This document shows, piece by piece, positions 17,214 through 26,341 of a stretch of 64,000 nucleotides of DNA. Position 1 is the stretch's first letter. Each line of letters opens with the position of its first letter. A model generated the notes under the pieces. That model worked only from the letters and a program-made list of their open reading frames with translations. It was not told where the DNA came from and ran no database searches. The translations under genes and the position numbers were made by a program. The stretch is from JAWMQL01 sp033283165 (GTDB taxonomy: Bacteria; Pseudomonadota; Gammaproteobacteria; Pseudomonadales; Halieaceae). The stretch is taken from assembly GCA_033283165.1 (NCBI GenBank), contig JAWMQL010000001.1:496001-560000 (forward strand). Reading direction: 5' to 3'.

Positions 17214-18254
17214 TCACATTTGCTTGTAGCGCACGCGCAGCGAATAGGAATCCCAGACACCCGTCAGTCGAACGTCGCCCCAGATATGACTGCCGTGGTA
17301 CGCTCCTACGACTACCCAGTGTGATGGATCTGAGTCCACGCCGTTTGCCGCGTTGCGCAAAATCTTTTTTAGTCTAGGGAGCAGATCCAGGTGATAGAAT
17401 TTTCTCTCGCCAACTGCGGCGATCGATTCCTCAAAGTTCAAAATTGTGTCGCAATAGCCCCAGCGTGGCCCCGACCACTGCCACCATCCATGGTGCGGCC
17501 TTCTGTTAATCGATCTCAAAGCCAGTTGATAATATAAACTGTCACCGGCCTCCGTATTTTTCAATACGATCGCTGAAAGATATCCTCCATGGTTCTGGTC
17601 CACCTCCGCAACCATTCGTTCGTGCTTCGGCATGAAGCCGATAGTGTGATGCAGGTACTCCATCTCCGACAGTGGCCCGGATGTCGATATCGCCGGTGGG
17701 TGACTTGGGTAGATATCAGCTCGAATGGGTGAGGCGAAGACCGAAAATTCTGTGTCCGGCGGCAGATTATAACCACTTTGGGCGATCTCCCACTGTCCCC
17801 CCAGGTCTATCAAACGCCCGCTGCGTGTTGCGGTAGAATGGCCGGCAAAGGGTTGAAATTTACGACCTGGGTTGTGCCATTGCGTAAAGTACCAGTTAGC
17901 GTTGGTCACATTCGCGCCGTACAGCGTCCCGTTCCAGGGCGATGGCGCCAACCAGAACCCATGTGGCGACTTGACCAGAGTTTGTTCGCGGGAGGCCTCT
18001 TCGACGAGTGTTCTCTCCGCATTGACGTGTTTTTCCAGGTTAAACGAGTCCAGCGCCGGCTGGTCAAAGGGCGCCATACCGGAGCCGCAATCATCACCGT
18101 TGGCGTAAGCCGTTACGGTCAGGCTGGCTGTCAACAACAGAAATAATAAGAACTCGCTGCGCTTGCCAGGTTCCAAGCGTTGGCGCACTCGTACAAGCAT
18201 ATAATCAAACCACGCACTGACTCGAATCAACCAACCGCCGTTGGCTCGAACCAT
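17214..18254 (-). CDS. Hypothetical exported protein, unrecognised
   Basis: A 346-residue protein I do not recognise. A hydrophobic stretch (SEFLLFLLLTASLTVTAYANG) looks like a signal peptide cut after AYA. It would sit more naturally at the N terminus if translation began at the ATG at 18200; neither start has a clear ribosome-binding site. The mature part is rich in Trp, Tyr, His and Gly, with several Trp-Gly pairs and a C-terminal HGSHIWGDVRLTGVWDSYSL that resembles a sugar-binding beta-sandwich end. That reading is inference. Base composition is visibly lower in GC than its neighbours, with T and A runs, and the gene sits beside a decayed gene, so recent acquisition is plausible. Confidence 0.55.
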   Translation of the reverse strand: MVRANGGWLIRVSAWFDYMLVRVRQRLEPGKRSEFLLFLLLTASLTVTAYANGDDCGSGMAPFDQPALDSFNLEKHVNAERTLVEEASREQTLVKSPHGFWLAPSPWNGTLYGANVTNANWYFTQWHNPGRKFQPFAGHSTATRSGRLIDLGGQWEIAQSGYNLPPDTEFSVFASPIRADIYPSHPPAISTSGPLSEMEYLHHTIGFMPKHERMVAEVDQNHGGYLSAIVLKNTEAGDSLYYQLALRSINRRPHHGWWQWSGPRWGYCDTILNFEESIAAVGERKFYHLDLLPRLKKILRNAANGVDSDPSHWVVVGAYHGSHIWGDVRLTGVWDSYSLRVRYKQM

Positions 18255-18347
18255 TGCAAATAAAATAGTTAAAGCTATTCTATAGGCGATATGGCCGGAT
18301 TTCTACTCAAAGCGGTGGCCAGGGTCGACGTCGCCCGTGCTTGTTCA

Positions 18348-18697
18348 CTACCCGTGATGAAAGTAGGAGGCTCCGCTGGTCACGCCCCAGAGTTTGCGGA
18401 TCAGGGAGGCACGGTTGCCGGCAAAAAACTCCCTTGACCCGGCGGGATGCACCATGTCGAGTGGCTCGCCCTGACACGGCGTGCCAGTGCTCGACGGCGT
18501 CCTCCAGCCGATCGTCGCCCCAGAACAGCTCGTTGTCGCCCGCCGGCAGGTGTTCCTGCATCCACAAGTGGCAGGTGGCCCCGACGTAGGCGGCGTTTGC
18601 CGACGAAGGGGATGTTGTTCATCTCCTGCATCAAATCGCGCACGTTGAACGGCTGCGAGATCGCGGTAAAACCCGCTGCCTGTCCGCCGCCCGCCAC
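18348..18697 (-). pseudogene. Frameshifted gene remnant
   Basis: Protein-like sequence runs through three frames on the minus strand. Frame one reads ISQPFNVRDLMQEMNNIPFV. Then about 18590 a second frame reads NAAYVGATCHLWMQEHLPAG and ELFWGDDRLEDAVEHW. Near 18470 a third frame reads EPLDMVHPAGSREFFAGN and ends SGASYFHHG followed by TAG at 18348. Each piece looks like real coding sequence and they join in order, so this is a 3' gene fragment with at least two frameshifts. I do not recognise the family. It lies 54 bp downstream of the acyl-CoA ligase in the same orientation, so it may once have belonged to that operon. Confidence 0.55.
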
Positions 18698-18751
18698 CGA
18701 CCTGGCGGGAGCAGCGTTTCGGACGTGCGGACAGTCGCGAGACCGGGGCGG

Positions 18752-20491
18752 TCAGCTCCCCTCGGAAAGTTCCTCGAGAATACGCTGACGCAACTTGTAT
18801 TTCTCGACCTTGTTGGTCGCGGTCTGCGGTAACTCGGGAATAACGCGCACATAGGCGGGGCGCATGTACTTCGGCATCGTCTCGGCCGCAAAGCGCTGGA
18901 TTTCCGCCTCGTCCAGCGTGTCGTCCAGCGGCGTTACGAACACCACCACCTCGTCTTCATCGCCTTCGCGGCTCGGGATCGACAGCGCTGCCGTCATCTG
19001 TACGCCCGGATGCTGGCTGATCATGTCCTCGATCTGGAAGGAGGACAGGTTTTCCCCGCGCACCCGGATACGATCCCCCATTCGGTCCTCGAAATAGTAA
19101 TAGCCGTCTGCGGCCTTTACGACCGCATCCCCGGTGTGGAACCACAGGTTCTGGAATGCGGCCACGGTGGCCTCTTCCTTGCCCAGGTAACCCTGCATCA
19201 GGGTGCCGGGCAGGCGCGGACGCAAGGTCAGCTGGCCGGGTACTTCGGACGGGCATTCCTCGTCATTCTCGTCGCGAACGGCCACTTCCAGGAAGGGCGA
19301 GGGCAGGCCCATAAAGCCCTTACGTATCGCCCGCTCGTCGGTACCGGCCAGGATCGGCGTACCGATCCGTTCGGCAAGCTCGTGCATCTCGGCGTGGGAA
19401 CGACCGCGATAGAGCTCGTCGGGGGTTCCCTCGCCGGGCGCGGTTTCTTCCATGATGGCTAGGAATACGGCGCCACTTTCACTCTGGCCGAAGCCGGAAC
19501 TGACGAAGTCGATGCCGAAGCGCCGGGCAAACTCGTTGTGATGCAGGCTCAAAGGCTGCATGTGCACCTTGTTGAGTGAGTTGTAGTGGTCGTCGGGTTG
19601 TTCCGGGGCCTTGATGAGCCAGGGAATCATCACGTCGAGCAGGATCGCGGTAGTGACGCCGCGCGCGGCAATCCGGTCCCAGAATGAATCGGGACTGAAG
19701 CGATTCCAGGCCGCTACTTCACAGCCCACCCACGCGGCCCGGCAGACGTTGGCGACGGCGCCTCCAACATGGTACATGGGCAGGTCGTTGTAGATGACGT
19801 CATCGGAGGTCAGCATGGAACGAATGCCGAAGCTGTACTGCGCCATCCAGCGGTGCGGCTGCAGGACGCCCTTGGCGGGGCCGGTGGTGCCCGAGGTATA
19901 GATGAGGTTGGCCGGGTCATTGAAGGACAGCTCCACCTCGGGTGCGGCGCAGTCCCTGGTCAGTTCATCCCAGCTGAGCGCGGCCAAAGACGGGTCGGTC
20001 TCGGGTGCGTCGGCAACGAAATCGTGTGCGCCTTCCGGTGCATGGTAGACCGCTACCGTGGGTTTCTGCTCCAGCGTTGCCGCCACCTCGTTCAATACCG
20101 GCAGCAACTGGGCATCGGTCACCACCAGACTGGGCGCCGCATCATTGAGCATGTAGGTCAACAGACGTCCGGTGAAGGCAAAGTTCACCGGACTGTAAAC
20201 CGCACCGGCTTTCCAGATACCGAACATCATCAGTGAGCTGATCTGCATATTGCGGCTGAGGACACAGACACGGTCTCCCTTGCCGATGCCGTGCCGGACC
20301 AGGTTGCCGGCGATAGCGTCGGCGCGGGCGGCGAACTCGGCATAACTCAGTGCCACGTCGTCCTCACCGTAGTACAGGAATGTCCGGTCGCCGGCGATCC
20401 TGGCCCAGTGGTCCAGGCGTTCAGTCACCAACTCGCCGTCGGCGGCCAGGAGTTTGGTCAGTTCAGATTCAGACAGGGTTTGCGGATTCAT
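18752..20491 (-). CDS. AMP-dependent acyl-CoA synthetase (CaiC-like)
   Basis: A 579-residue ligase that activates a carboxylic acid with ATP and joins it to CoA. The P-loop-like motif is LIYTSGTTGPAKG. Later blocks SSGFGQSESG and WFHTGDAVVKAADGYYYFEDRMGDRIRVRGEN carry the adenylate-binding and hinge residues. The end ATNKVEKYKLR holds the catalytic Lys. It resembles the crotonobetaine/carnitine-CoA ligase group, but the substrate is open. The ATG at 20491 follows GAGGAAAA; a TTG four codons upstream is the alternative. It lies 38 bp downstream of the acyl-CoA carboxylase gene and is probably cotranscribed, suggesting acid activation followed by carboxylation. Confidence 0.87.
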   Translation of the reverse strand: MNPQTLSESELTKLLAADGELVTERLDHWARIAGDRTFLYYGEDDVALSYAEFAARADAIAGNLVRHGIGKGDRVCVLSRNMQISSLMMFGIWKAGAVYSPVNFAFTGRLLTYMLNDAAPSLVVTDAQLLPVLNEVAATLEQKPTVAVYHAPEGAHDFVADAPETDPSLAALSWDELTRDCAAPEVELSFNDPANLIYTSGTTGPAKGVLQPHRWMAQYSFGIRSMLTSDDVIYNDLPMYHVGGAVANVCRAAWVGCEVAAWNRFSPDSFWDRIAARGVTTAILLDVMIPWLIKAPEQPDDHYNSLNKVHMQPLSLHHNEFARRFGIDFVSSGFGQSESGAVFLAIMEETAPGEGTPDELYRGRSHAEMHELAERIGTPILAGTDERAIRKGFMGLPSPFLEVAVRDENDEECPSEVPGQLTLRPRLPGTLMQGYLGKEEATVAAFQNLWFHTGDAVVKAADGYYYFEDRMGDRIRVRGENLSSFQIEDMISQHPGVQMTAALSIPSREGDEDEVVVFVTPLDDTLDEAEIQRFAAETMPKYMRPAYVRVIPELPQTATNKVEKYKLRQRILEELSEGS

Positions 20492-20529
20492 GGTTTTCCT
20501 CAACAGTTGTTCTATCAGCCGGCCGTATA

Positions 20530-23500
20530 TCAGGGGCGCAGGCCAAATGCCGGGCGACCGAGTTGTTCAGGCAGTAAAGCGTAGGCATCGCGTACCCAGT
20601 CACACAGCAGCGCCCGGCTGTCGCGGGGATCGATTACGTCCTGCACGCCAAACTGCTCGGCCGTGCGGAACGGTGAACCAATCTGTTCCAATTGTCGGGC
20701 GATGCGGGCGATTTCAGCCTCCGGGTCAGCGGCGCGCGCCAGCTCGGCGCGAAACGCAGCCTCGATCCCGCCTTGCTGCGGCAGTGATCCCCAGGTGCCT
20801 GAGGGCCACGACCAACTGCGCGAGGCGCGGTGCCGGTTGACGGCACCGGCGCCGCCTACGCCGAACACCCGCCGCATGACCAGTTCAGCCTGCGGCACAC
20901 GCGCCTGGTAGATGGCGCTGATCGCCCGTGCGCCATAGCGGATGGTGCCGCGACGCTCGGGCTCGGACCCGATCGACACGCCGGCCTGGTCGGTCAGGCT
21001 GACGATGGGCAGATGAAAAGTTTCGCACAGGTCGACCAGCCGGGTCACGGCGATGGCGCCCTCCGCGGTCATTGTCGCGCCGCGCATTGGATCGGTTGAA
21101 ATTACCCCGACCGGGTGCCCATCCAGCCGGGCCAGCGCCGTGACAGTCGCTTCGCCGTATTCCGCATAGGGCAGAATCGACCCCTCGTCGAAAATCGCCT
21201 GCAGAATCGGCTGGATGTCATAGGGCTGACGCTCGCTGCGCGGGATTGCCACAAGGAGACTCTCTTCGCGCCGGTCTACGGGGTCCCTGCCCGCGCTTAC
21301 CGGCGGCAGGTTGAAAACGCTTTGCGGCAGATAGGACAGGAAACGACGGGTGACCTCGAAGGCCTCGGTCTCAGTGGCCACAATCCGTTCGACCATGCCG
21401 TTACGGCGGTGAACATCGGCACCGCCCAATTCCTCCTTGGTCAGATCCTCGCGAGTAGCGCCGAGCACAATGGGCGGGCCCGCCGTGAATACCTGACCGA
21501 TGCCATTGACCATGACGGCCAGGTGCGACATCACCAGGCGCGCCGCACCGAGGCCCACGGTCGGGCCGAGGCAGGCGGAAACGACCGGCACCAGGGACAG
21601 GTTGTCGACCACCGAGTCCCAGCCCGGGTTGACCGGCAGGTAGTGGTAGCCTTTTTCCTGTGCAATCTTGACGCTGCCGCCGCCACTGGCGCCGTCCAGC
21701 AGCCGGACCACCGGCAGCCTCATCTCCCGGGCGTAGGCTTCAGCGTAAATCTGCTTGTCATGGATCGCCGCATCGCCCGAGCCGGCCCGCACGGTGAAGT
21801 CGTCAACCCCGAGGACGACCTTGCGTCCGTCCAGCCGTGCCGTTCCCGCCACGAAGTTTGCCGGCAGGAAATCGGTCAATGCGCCATCCTCATCATAGCG
21901 GCCGAAACCGGTCAGCACTCCGATCTCGGCAAAACTGCCGGGGTCCACCAGGGCGTCGATGCGCTCGCGCGCATTCATCTTCCCCTGCGCCTTCTGTTTG
22001 GCCAGCTTTTCGGGGCCACCCATCCGATGGGCAAGCTCACGACGTAGTTCGATTTCGGCTACTTCGGCAGCCCAGCCAGGGTCGGTCTCGACCTCGGGGC
22101 GGGTCGCCGACACGGCCGACCCCTCGCCCGGGCTAAGGATGCAGAGCACCTGTCCTTCGCTGACAGAATCATTGACTGCTACCGCGAGTGCGCTGACGGT
22201 GCCGTCGTCCGCAGCTCGCACGATGTACTCCATTTTCATCGCCTCGAGCACCAGCACCGGGTCACCCGCGGCCACCGCCTGCCCGGCCTCGACCAGAATG
22301 GTCACCACGGTCCCCGCCATCGGCGCTGGCAGGGCTGTTTCATCGTCGCCCAGTTCGGGCAGGGTGTCCGGACGATCTCCCGCGTCCGCTAACGTCGCAC
22401 CGCCGGGCGGCGCCAGGGCTTGCTGCCGGTCGGCAGCAGCGAGCAATTCGGGCAGGTGCTGGGCGACCAGCGAGGTGTCGAACACCCCTGACAGGAAGGC
22501 CGGATGTTGCATGATGCTGAGCAATAGCGGCTGGTTGGTGGATACCCCCCCAATGTGAAACTCCCGCAGCGCGGCGGCGGTATTGGCGACCGCTCGCTCG
22601 AACGATTCGCCGCGGGCGATCACTTTGGCCAGAAGGGAATCGTAGCGCAGGCTGGTGCTATAGCCGGGATAGCCGTAGCCGTCGACCCGCACATTGGGCC
22701 CGCCGGGCGGGTTGTAGGCGGTCAGCGTGCCCGCCTGCGGCACCGGGGCGCCGTCGGGGGCCATTGACTCGAGGTTGACGCGCGCCTGCACCGCAAAGCC
22801 GCGCATCGCAGGCGGGTTGTCCAGGCCGAGGTCGGACAGTGACTCGCCCCTGGCAACACGAAGCTGCGCCTGCACCAGGTCGACCCCGGTTATTTCTTCA
22901 GTGATGGTGTGTTCCACCTGCAGTCGCGGGTTGGCTTCCATGAACCAGAACCCTTCCGGGCGGACCAGGAATTCCATTGTGCACAGGCCATCGTAATTCA
23001 CATGCCGCGCCAGCCGGGTCGCGGCGTCCAGGATGCGGTCGCGGAGGTCTGCGGCCATGTCGGGGGCCGGGGCAATCTCGACGATCTTCTGGTGACGGCG
23101 CTGCACCGAACAGTCGCGCTCCCACAGGTGGCAGACCGCGCCGCTGCCATCGCCGATCACCTGCACCTCGATGTGCCGGGCCGCAGGCAGCAGTTTTTCG
23201 ACGTAAAGGTCGCCAACGCCAAAGGCCTGCACCGCCTCCGATCGGCAGCTTGCATAGGCCGCGTCCAGTTCTACGATGTCGTGCACGGCGCGCATACCGC
23301 GGCCGCCGCCGCCGGCCATGGCCTTGAGCATGACCGCGCCGTGGGTGCGGGCGAAGTCGCGCGCTTCTTCCAGGCTGGTGGGACGGACGGTACCGGGCGT
23401 TACCGGAACCCCGGCTTCCTCAGCCAGCGTGCGCGCGCGAATCTTGTCGCCAAACTGCACCAGCACGTCAGCCGGGGGGCCGACGAAACGCAGGCCCATA

Positions 23501-23784
23501 TCGGCGCAGCGGCGGGCAAAATCGGCATTCTCGCTGAGGAATCCGTAACCAGGATGCAGAAAGTTGCAGCCTGCCCCTTCGGCAACCGCCAGGATCGCGT
23601 CCTGGTCCAGGTACGCCGCCGCTCCGGAAGCTGGCAGTTCGTGGCATTCATCCATGTGCGCCGTGTGCAGCGAGGCCAGGTCGTCAGCGGCGTGGATACC
23701 CACGGTGCGAAAGCCCAGGTCGCGAGCCGCTCTCGCCACGCGGATTGCGATTTCACCGCGATTCGCTATAAGAAGTACTGACAA
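20530..23784 (-). CDS. Single-chain biotin-dependent acyl-CoA carboxylase (BC-BCCP-CT fusion)
   Basis: A 1084-residue fusion carrying every part of an acyl-CoA carboxylase. Residues 1 to about 450 are biotin carboxylase (starting VLLIANRGEIAIRVARAARDLG, with the ATP-grasp region KAMAGGGGRGMR and EANPRLQVEHTITEE). A biotinyl domain near residue 515 has the biotinylated Lys in VLEAMKMEY. From about 570 a carboxyltransferase domain begins (KMNARERIDALVDPGSFAE) and contains both halves. Such single polypeptides are known as long-chain or broad-range acyl-CoA carboxylases; acetyl-, propionyl- or longer acyl-CoA are all possible. The essential acetyl-CoA carboxylase is normally four genes, so this is likely catabolic or secondary. 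The linked ligase supports that. Confidence 0.87.
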   Translation of the reverse strand: MSVLLIANRGEIAIRVARAARDLGFRTVGIHAADDLASLHTAHMDECHELPASGAAAYLDQDAILAVAEGAGCNFLHPGYGFLSENADFARRCADMGLRFVGPPADVLVQFGDKIRARTLAEEAGVPVTPGTVRPTSLEEARDFARTHGAVMLKAMAGGGGRGMRAVHDIVELDAAYASCRSEAVQAFGVGDLYVEKLLPAARHIEVQVIGDGSGAVCHLWERDCSVQRRHQKIVEIAPAPDMAADLRDRILDAATRLARHVNYDGLCTMEFLVRPEGFWFMEANPRLQVEHTITEEITGVDLVQAQLRVARGESLSDLGLDNPPAMRGFAVQARVNLESMAPDGAPVPQAGTLTAYNPPGGPNVRVDGYGYPGYSTSLRYDSLLAKVIARGESFERAVANTAAALREFHIGGVSTNQPLLLSIMQHPAFLSGVFDTSLVAQHLPELLAAADRQQALAPPGGATLADAGDRPDTLPELGDDETALPAPMAGTVVTILVEAGQAVAAGDPVLVLEAMKMEYIVRAADDGTVSALAVAVNDSVSEGQVLCILSPGEGSAVSATRPEVETDPGWAAEVAEIELRRELAHRMGGPEKLAKQKAQGKMNARERIDALVDPGSFAEIGVLTGFGRYDEDGALTDFLPANFVAGTARLDGRKVVLGVDDFTVRAGSGDAAIHDKQIYAEAYAREMRLPVVRLLDGASGGGSVKIAQEKGYHYLPVNPGWDSVVDNLSLVPVVSACLGPTVGLGAARLVMSHLAVMVNGIGQVFTAGPPIVLGATREDLTKEELGGADVHRRNGMVERIVATETEAFEVTRRFLSYLPQSVFNLPPVSAGRDPVDRREESLLVAIPRSERQPYDIQPILQAIFDEGSILPYAEYGEATVTALARLDGHPVGVISTDPMRGATMTAEGAIAVTRLVDLCETFHLPIVSLTDQAGVSIGSEPERRGTIRYGARAISAIYQARVPQAELVMRRVFGVGGAGAVNRHRASRSWSWPSGTWGSLPQQGGIEAAFRAELARAADPEAEIARIARQLEQIGSPFRTAEQFGVQDVIDPRDSRALLCDWVRDAYALLPEQLGRPAFGLRP

Positions 23785-23963
23785 GATTGCCTCCGGAAAT
23801 GGTCAACGGGAAGGGACGTCCACGCTGCCTTGCCGGGCGCCGCGGCAATTCAAAAGAAAAAGGCCAGCTGAGTCAATAATCCCTTTTTGGTAGGGGCGAT
23901 CCAGAGCAGGGGATGATCCTGCTGGCTTGCCTGAATTTCCGCGGCTTTGCGCCCTGCCTGTGC

Positions 23964-25250
23964 TCACATGCCCAGGTCCTCGACCCGGTCGAAGCTGTGA
24001 TGTTCGTCCAGTTCCTCCACCGTGATCCGGTTGGCAAATACGGCAAACGCCAGGTAGCCGGCCAGGCCGTTGGTGCGCACCATCCACGGCGGCAGATAGC
24101 GCGGTTCGGCCAACACGCCAGCGTCGAACAGCGGCGCCAGGCGCACCACGTCGCCCACGGTCATGCGTCCGGCGAAGAAGTGTCGGGTCAGGTCCAGCCG
24201 TTGATGTTGCATGGCCCAGCGAAAAAATGTGTGGACTTCCATCAGGCCGTGCAGGTAGACCACGTCCTTGGTGAAGGCGCTGCCCCCCGTGAGGGGGGCG
24301 CCACGGAACACCCGCATGGCCGAATTGAAACTCTCCCCTGGAGTCTGCCCCCGCTCCAGCAGCCAGCGGAATACCTCGATGAAATCGGCGCCCTGCAGCG
24401 CCTTGTGGATGGCAACGACGCGCAGCGCCAGGCGTTCGACCCGGCTCATGTCCATCGCACCGGTGACCAGTTCGGAAAAGGTGGCCAGGCCCTCCTGCGG
24501 ACCGGTGGTGCGTGGTGCGCCCAGGCTCAGGCTGCGAAAATGCGGCTGCGCCCGCCCGTTGAGGGCCGTGAGGCTGTGCACGAAGGCCTCGTGCTGGAGT
24601 AGTTGCTCCAGGTCGTATTCGGAAAAACAGGTAGCCGCACGCAGTCGCACCCGCGTGGCGCCAGCCGCGGCCTTCGACGCCATCGCCGGGTCTATCTCCA
24701 CACGAATGGTGCCCGGCTGGAATACCTCGTCCAGGCGCGCCGTCATCTGTGTGGCGACCAGTTCAGCCGGCAGGCAGTAGTCCGCCTCGGATGTGCGAGT
24801 GGCACGGTAGTAAGCTTCGCCCACCTCGAGGAAGTGCTCTGCGGCCTCCAAGTTGTTCACGTGCCCCCCGGAGATGGTGTCTCCGGGTGCTCCGTACAGC
24901 AGCCGACTTTGCTCGGTCATCTGCGGGGTGCCCACCGCCTCCAGCAGGGCGCACAGACGCTCGTAGGATGCCGCGGTCGAGCGCAGGTAAGCCGCCATGG
25001 GGCCATCCCGGCCCTTGAGCGTGCCAAGGCAGGCTTGCAGGGTGGTCCGGGCGTCGTCCAGGCCGCCGCGCGGGTACTCGACCTGTGGCAACCGCGGTGC
25101 GCCGCGGCTATGACCGTCAAGGAAGGTAGTCATCACGTCGCCGGGCCAACTGAGCCGGCTAAGCACCTTGATGCCCTGGGCTGCAGCGACGATACCGGCA
25201 TCCACCTGCGCCAGCAGTTCCAGGTCTTCAATGGCTTGGGTAGTGCTCAT
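23964..25250 (-). CDS. DUF1704 / QEGLA-motif metallopeptidase, MATCAP-like
   Basis: A 428-residue protein of the family often labelled 'flavohemoglobin expression-modulating QEGLA motif protein' (DUF1704). The zinc motif HExxxH is visible as QHEAFVHSL (His220, Glu221, His225), and the name-giving QEGLA follows in TTGPQEGLATFSEL about 30 residues later. Eukaryotic relatives (MATCAP) are tubulin tyrosine carboxypeptidases with the same HExxxH motif, so a carboxypeptidase role is a reasonable inference. Bacterial function is unknown. The ATG at 25250 was chosen because GAGGCG precedes it; a TTG 16 codons upstream also opens the frame. It is not clearly part of an operon: 179 bp separate it from the carboxylase start. 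Confidence 0.8.
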   Translation of the reverse strand: MSTTQAIEDLELLAQVDAGIVAAAQGIKVLSRLSWPGDVMTTFLDGHSRGAPRLPQVEYPRGGLDDARTTLQACLGTLKGRDGPMAAYLRSTAASYERLCALLEAVGTPQMTEQSRLLYGAPGDTISGGHVNNLEAAEHFLEVGEAYYRATRTSEADYCLPAELVATQMTARLDEVFQPGTIRVEIDPAMASKAAAGATRVRLRAATCFSEYDLEQLLQHEAFVHSLTALNGRAQPHFRSLSLGAPRTTGPQEGLATFSELVTGAMDMSRVERLALRVVAIHKALQGADFIEVFRWLLERGQTPGESFNSAMRVFRGAPLTGGSAFTKDVVYLHGLMEVHTFFRWAMQHQRLDLTRHFFAGRMTVGDVVRLAPLFDAGVLAEPRYLPPWMVRTNGLAGYLAFAVFANRITVEELDEHHSFDRVEDLGM

Positions 25251-25439
25251 TAACAGCGCCTCAGGCAGTTTTACCGAATCTGTTTCCGTCTGTCGCAACT
25301 ATAGGTGAAACACGGCCGCAGCGCCCGTAACACCGATTTGACCAGCAGTAGATCCCCTGCGCGCCCCGGGGTTGGCCTGTTCCCGGTAACGCTCCGCGGC
25401 TACACTAGTCCTTTGCTTTGGATAGCACAGGAGTGGCCA

Positions 25440-25889
25440 ATGAGCCAGATCGATGCAGGTGAAAAAGAGCAGTTCTTCCGAGACGTGGAAGCGGCCGCAA
25501 AAAAAGCCATATGGTGTGCGCTGGCCACGGTAGACGGCCACGAGCCCCGGGTTCGCATGGTGCATCCCACCTGGGAGGGGGATACCCTGTGGATCGCGAC
25601 AGGTCCGGAAACAGCCAAGGCAAAGCAGATTAGAGCCAACCCTGTGGTGGATATCCAGTTCCAGGTGGCGCCTGATGACTTTGTCCACCTGATGGTCCGG
25701 GGTCGGGCAACCGTACTGGATGACAAGGAGACCAGGAGCCGCATCTGGGACGTACTGGACTATGACCTTGCGCAGTTCTGGCCAGGGGGGCCAACGGACC
25801 CCGGGTATTGCGTGATCCGGGTCGATCCCGAACGCGTCGAATTGTCTGAAATGTTCGGCACACGCAACAAGCGGGTCTGGCGCAGCTGA
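25440..25889 (+). CDS. Pyridoxamine 5'-phosphate oxidase family (PPOX) protein
   Basis: A 149-residue split-barrel flavin-binding protein. The fold signature is seen in WCALATVDGHEPRVRMVHPTW and LWIATGPETAKAKQIRANP. The C-terminal CVIRVDPERVELSEMF matches general-stress-type PPOX proteins more than true PdxH. It probably binds FMN or F420-like cofactors; the substrate is unknown. The ATG at 25440 follows CAGGAG. Its stop TGA overlaps the tadA ATG by one base, so the two are cotranscribed. Confidence 0.78.
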   Translation: MSQIDAGEKEQFFRDVEAAAKKAIWCALATVDGHEPRVRMVHPTWEGDTLWIATGPETAKAKQIRANPVVDIQFQVAPDDFVHLMVRGRATVLDDKETRSRIWDVLDYDLAQFWPGGPTDPGYCVIRVDPERVELSEMFGTRNKRVWRS

Positions 25890-26341
25890 TGCCGGAATCC
25901 CACGAGGCGTGGATGCGGCGCGCCCTGGCGCTGGCGGATGCCGCGGCAGTGGCGGGCGAGGTGCCGGTAGGCGCCCTCGTGGTACGCGACGGCGAGTGTT
26001 TGGGAGAGGGTTACAACCAGGTCATTTCCGCCACCGATCCCAGCGCCCACGCAGAGATAGTGGCGCTGCGCGCCGCGGCAAGGAAGGTCGGCAATTACCG
26101 TTTGTCAGGCGCTGTCCTGTACGTCACGCTGGAACCCTGCACCATGTGCTGCGGCGCGCTGGTCCACGCCCGGGTGGAAACCCTGGTGTTCGGTGCCACC
26201 GAACCGCGAGCCGGGGTGGTCTGCAGTCAGGCCAGCGCATTGGCTGCGCCCTGGTACAACCACCGGGTCAAGTGGCTCGGCGGGGTTTTGGCGGAGGAAT
26301 CCAGCCGGCGCCTGCAGGCTTTTTTCCAGGCCCGCCGCTAG
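25889..26341 (+). CDS. tadA: tRNA adenosine(34) deaminase TadA
   Basis: A 150-residue zinc deaminase that converts A34 to inosine in tRNA-Arg(ACG). The catalytic signature is HAEIVAL (His54, Glu56) plus PCTMCCGA (Cys84, Cys87), which bind zinc and carry the proton shuttle. The start overlaps the upstream PPOX stop by one base. The 3' end overlaps the convergent mltF gene by four bases (CTAG). The tadA-mltF-purL order matches Escherichia coli, which supports the assignment. Confidence 0.95.
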   Translation: MPESHEAWMRRALALADAAAVAGEVPVGALVVRDGECLGEGYNQVISATDPSAHAEIVALRAAARKVGNYRLSGAVLYVTLEPCTMCCGALVHARVETLVFGATEPRAGVVCSQASALAAPWYNHRVKWLGGVLAEESSRRLQAFFQARR

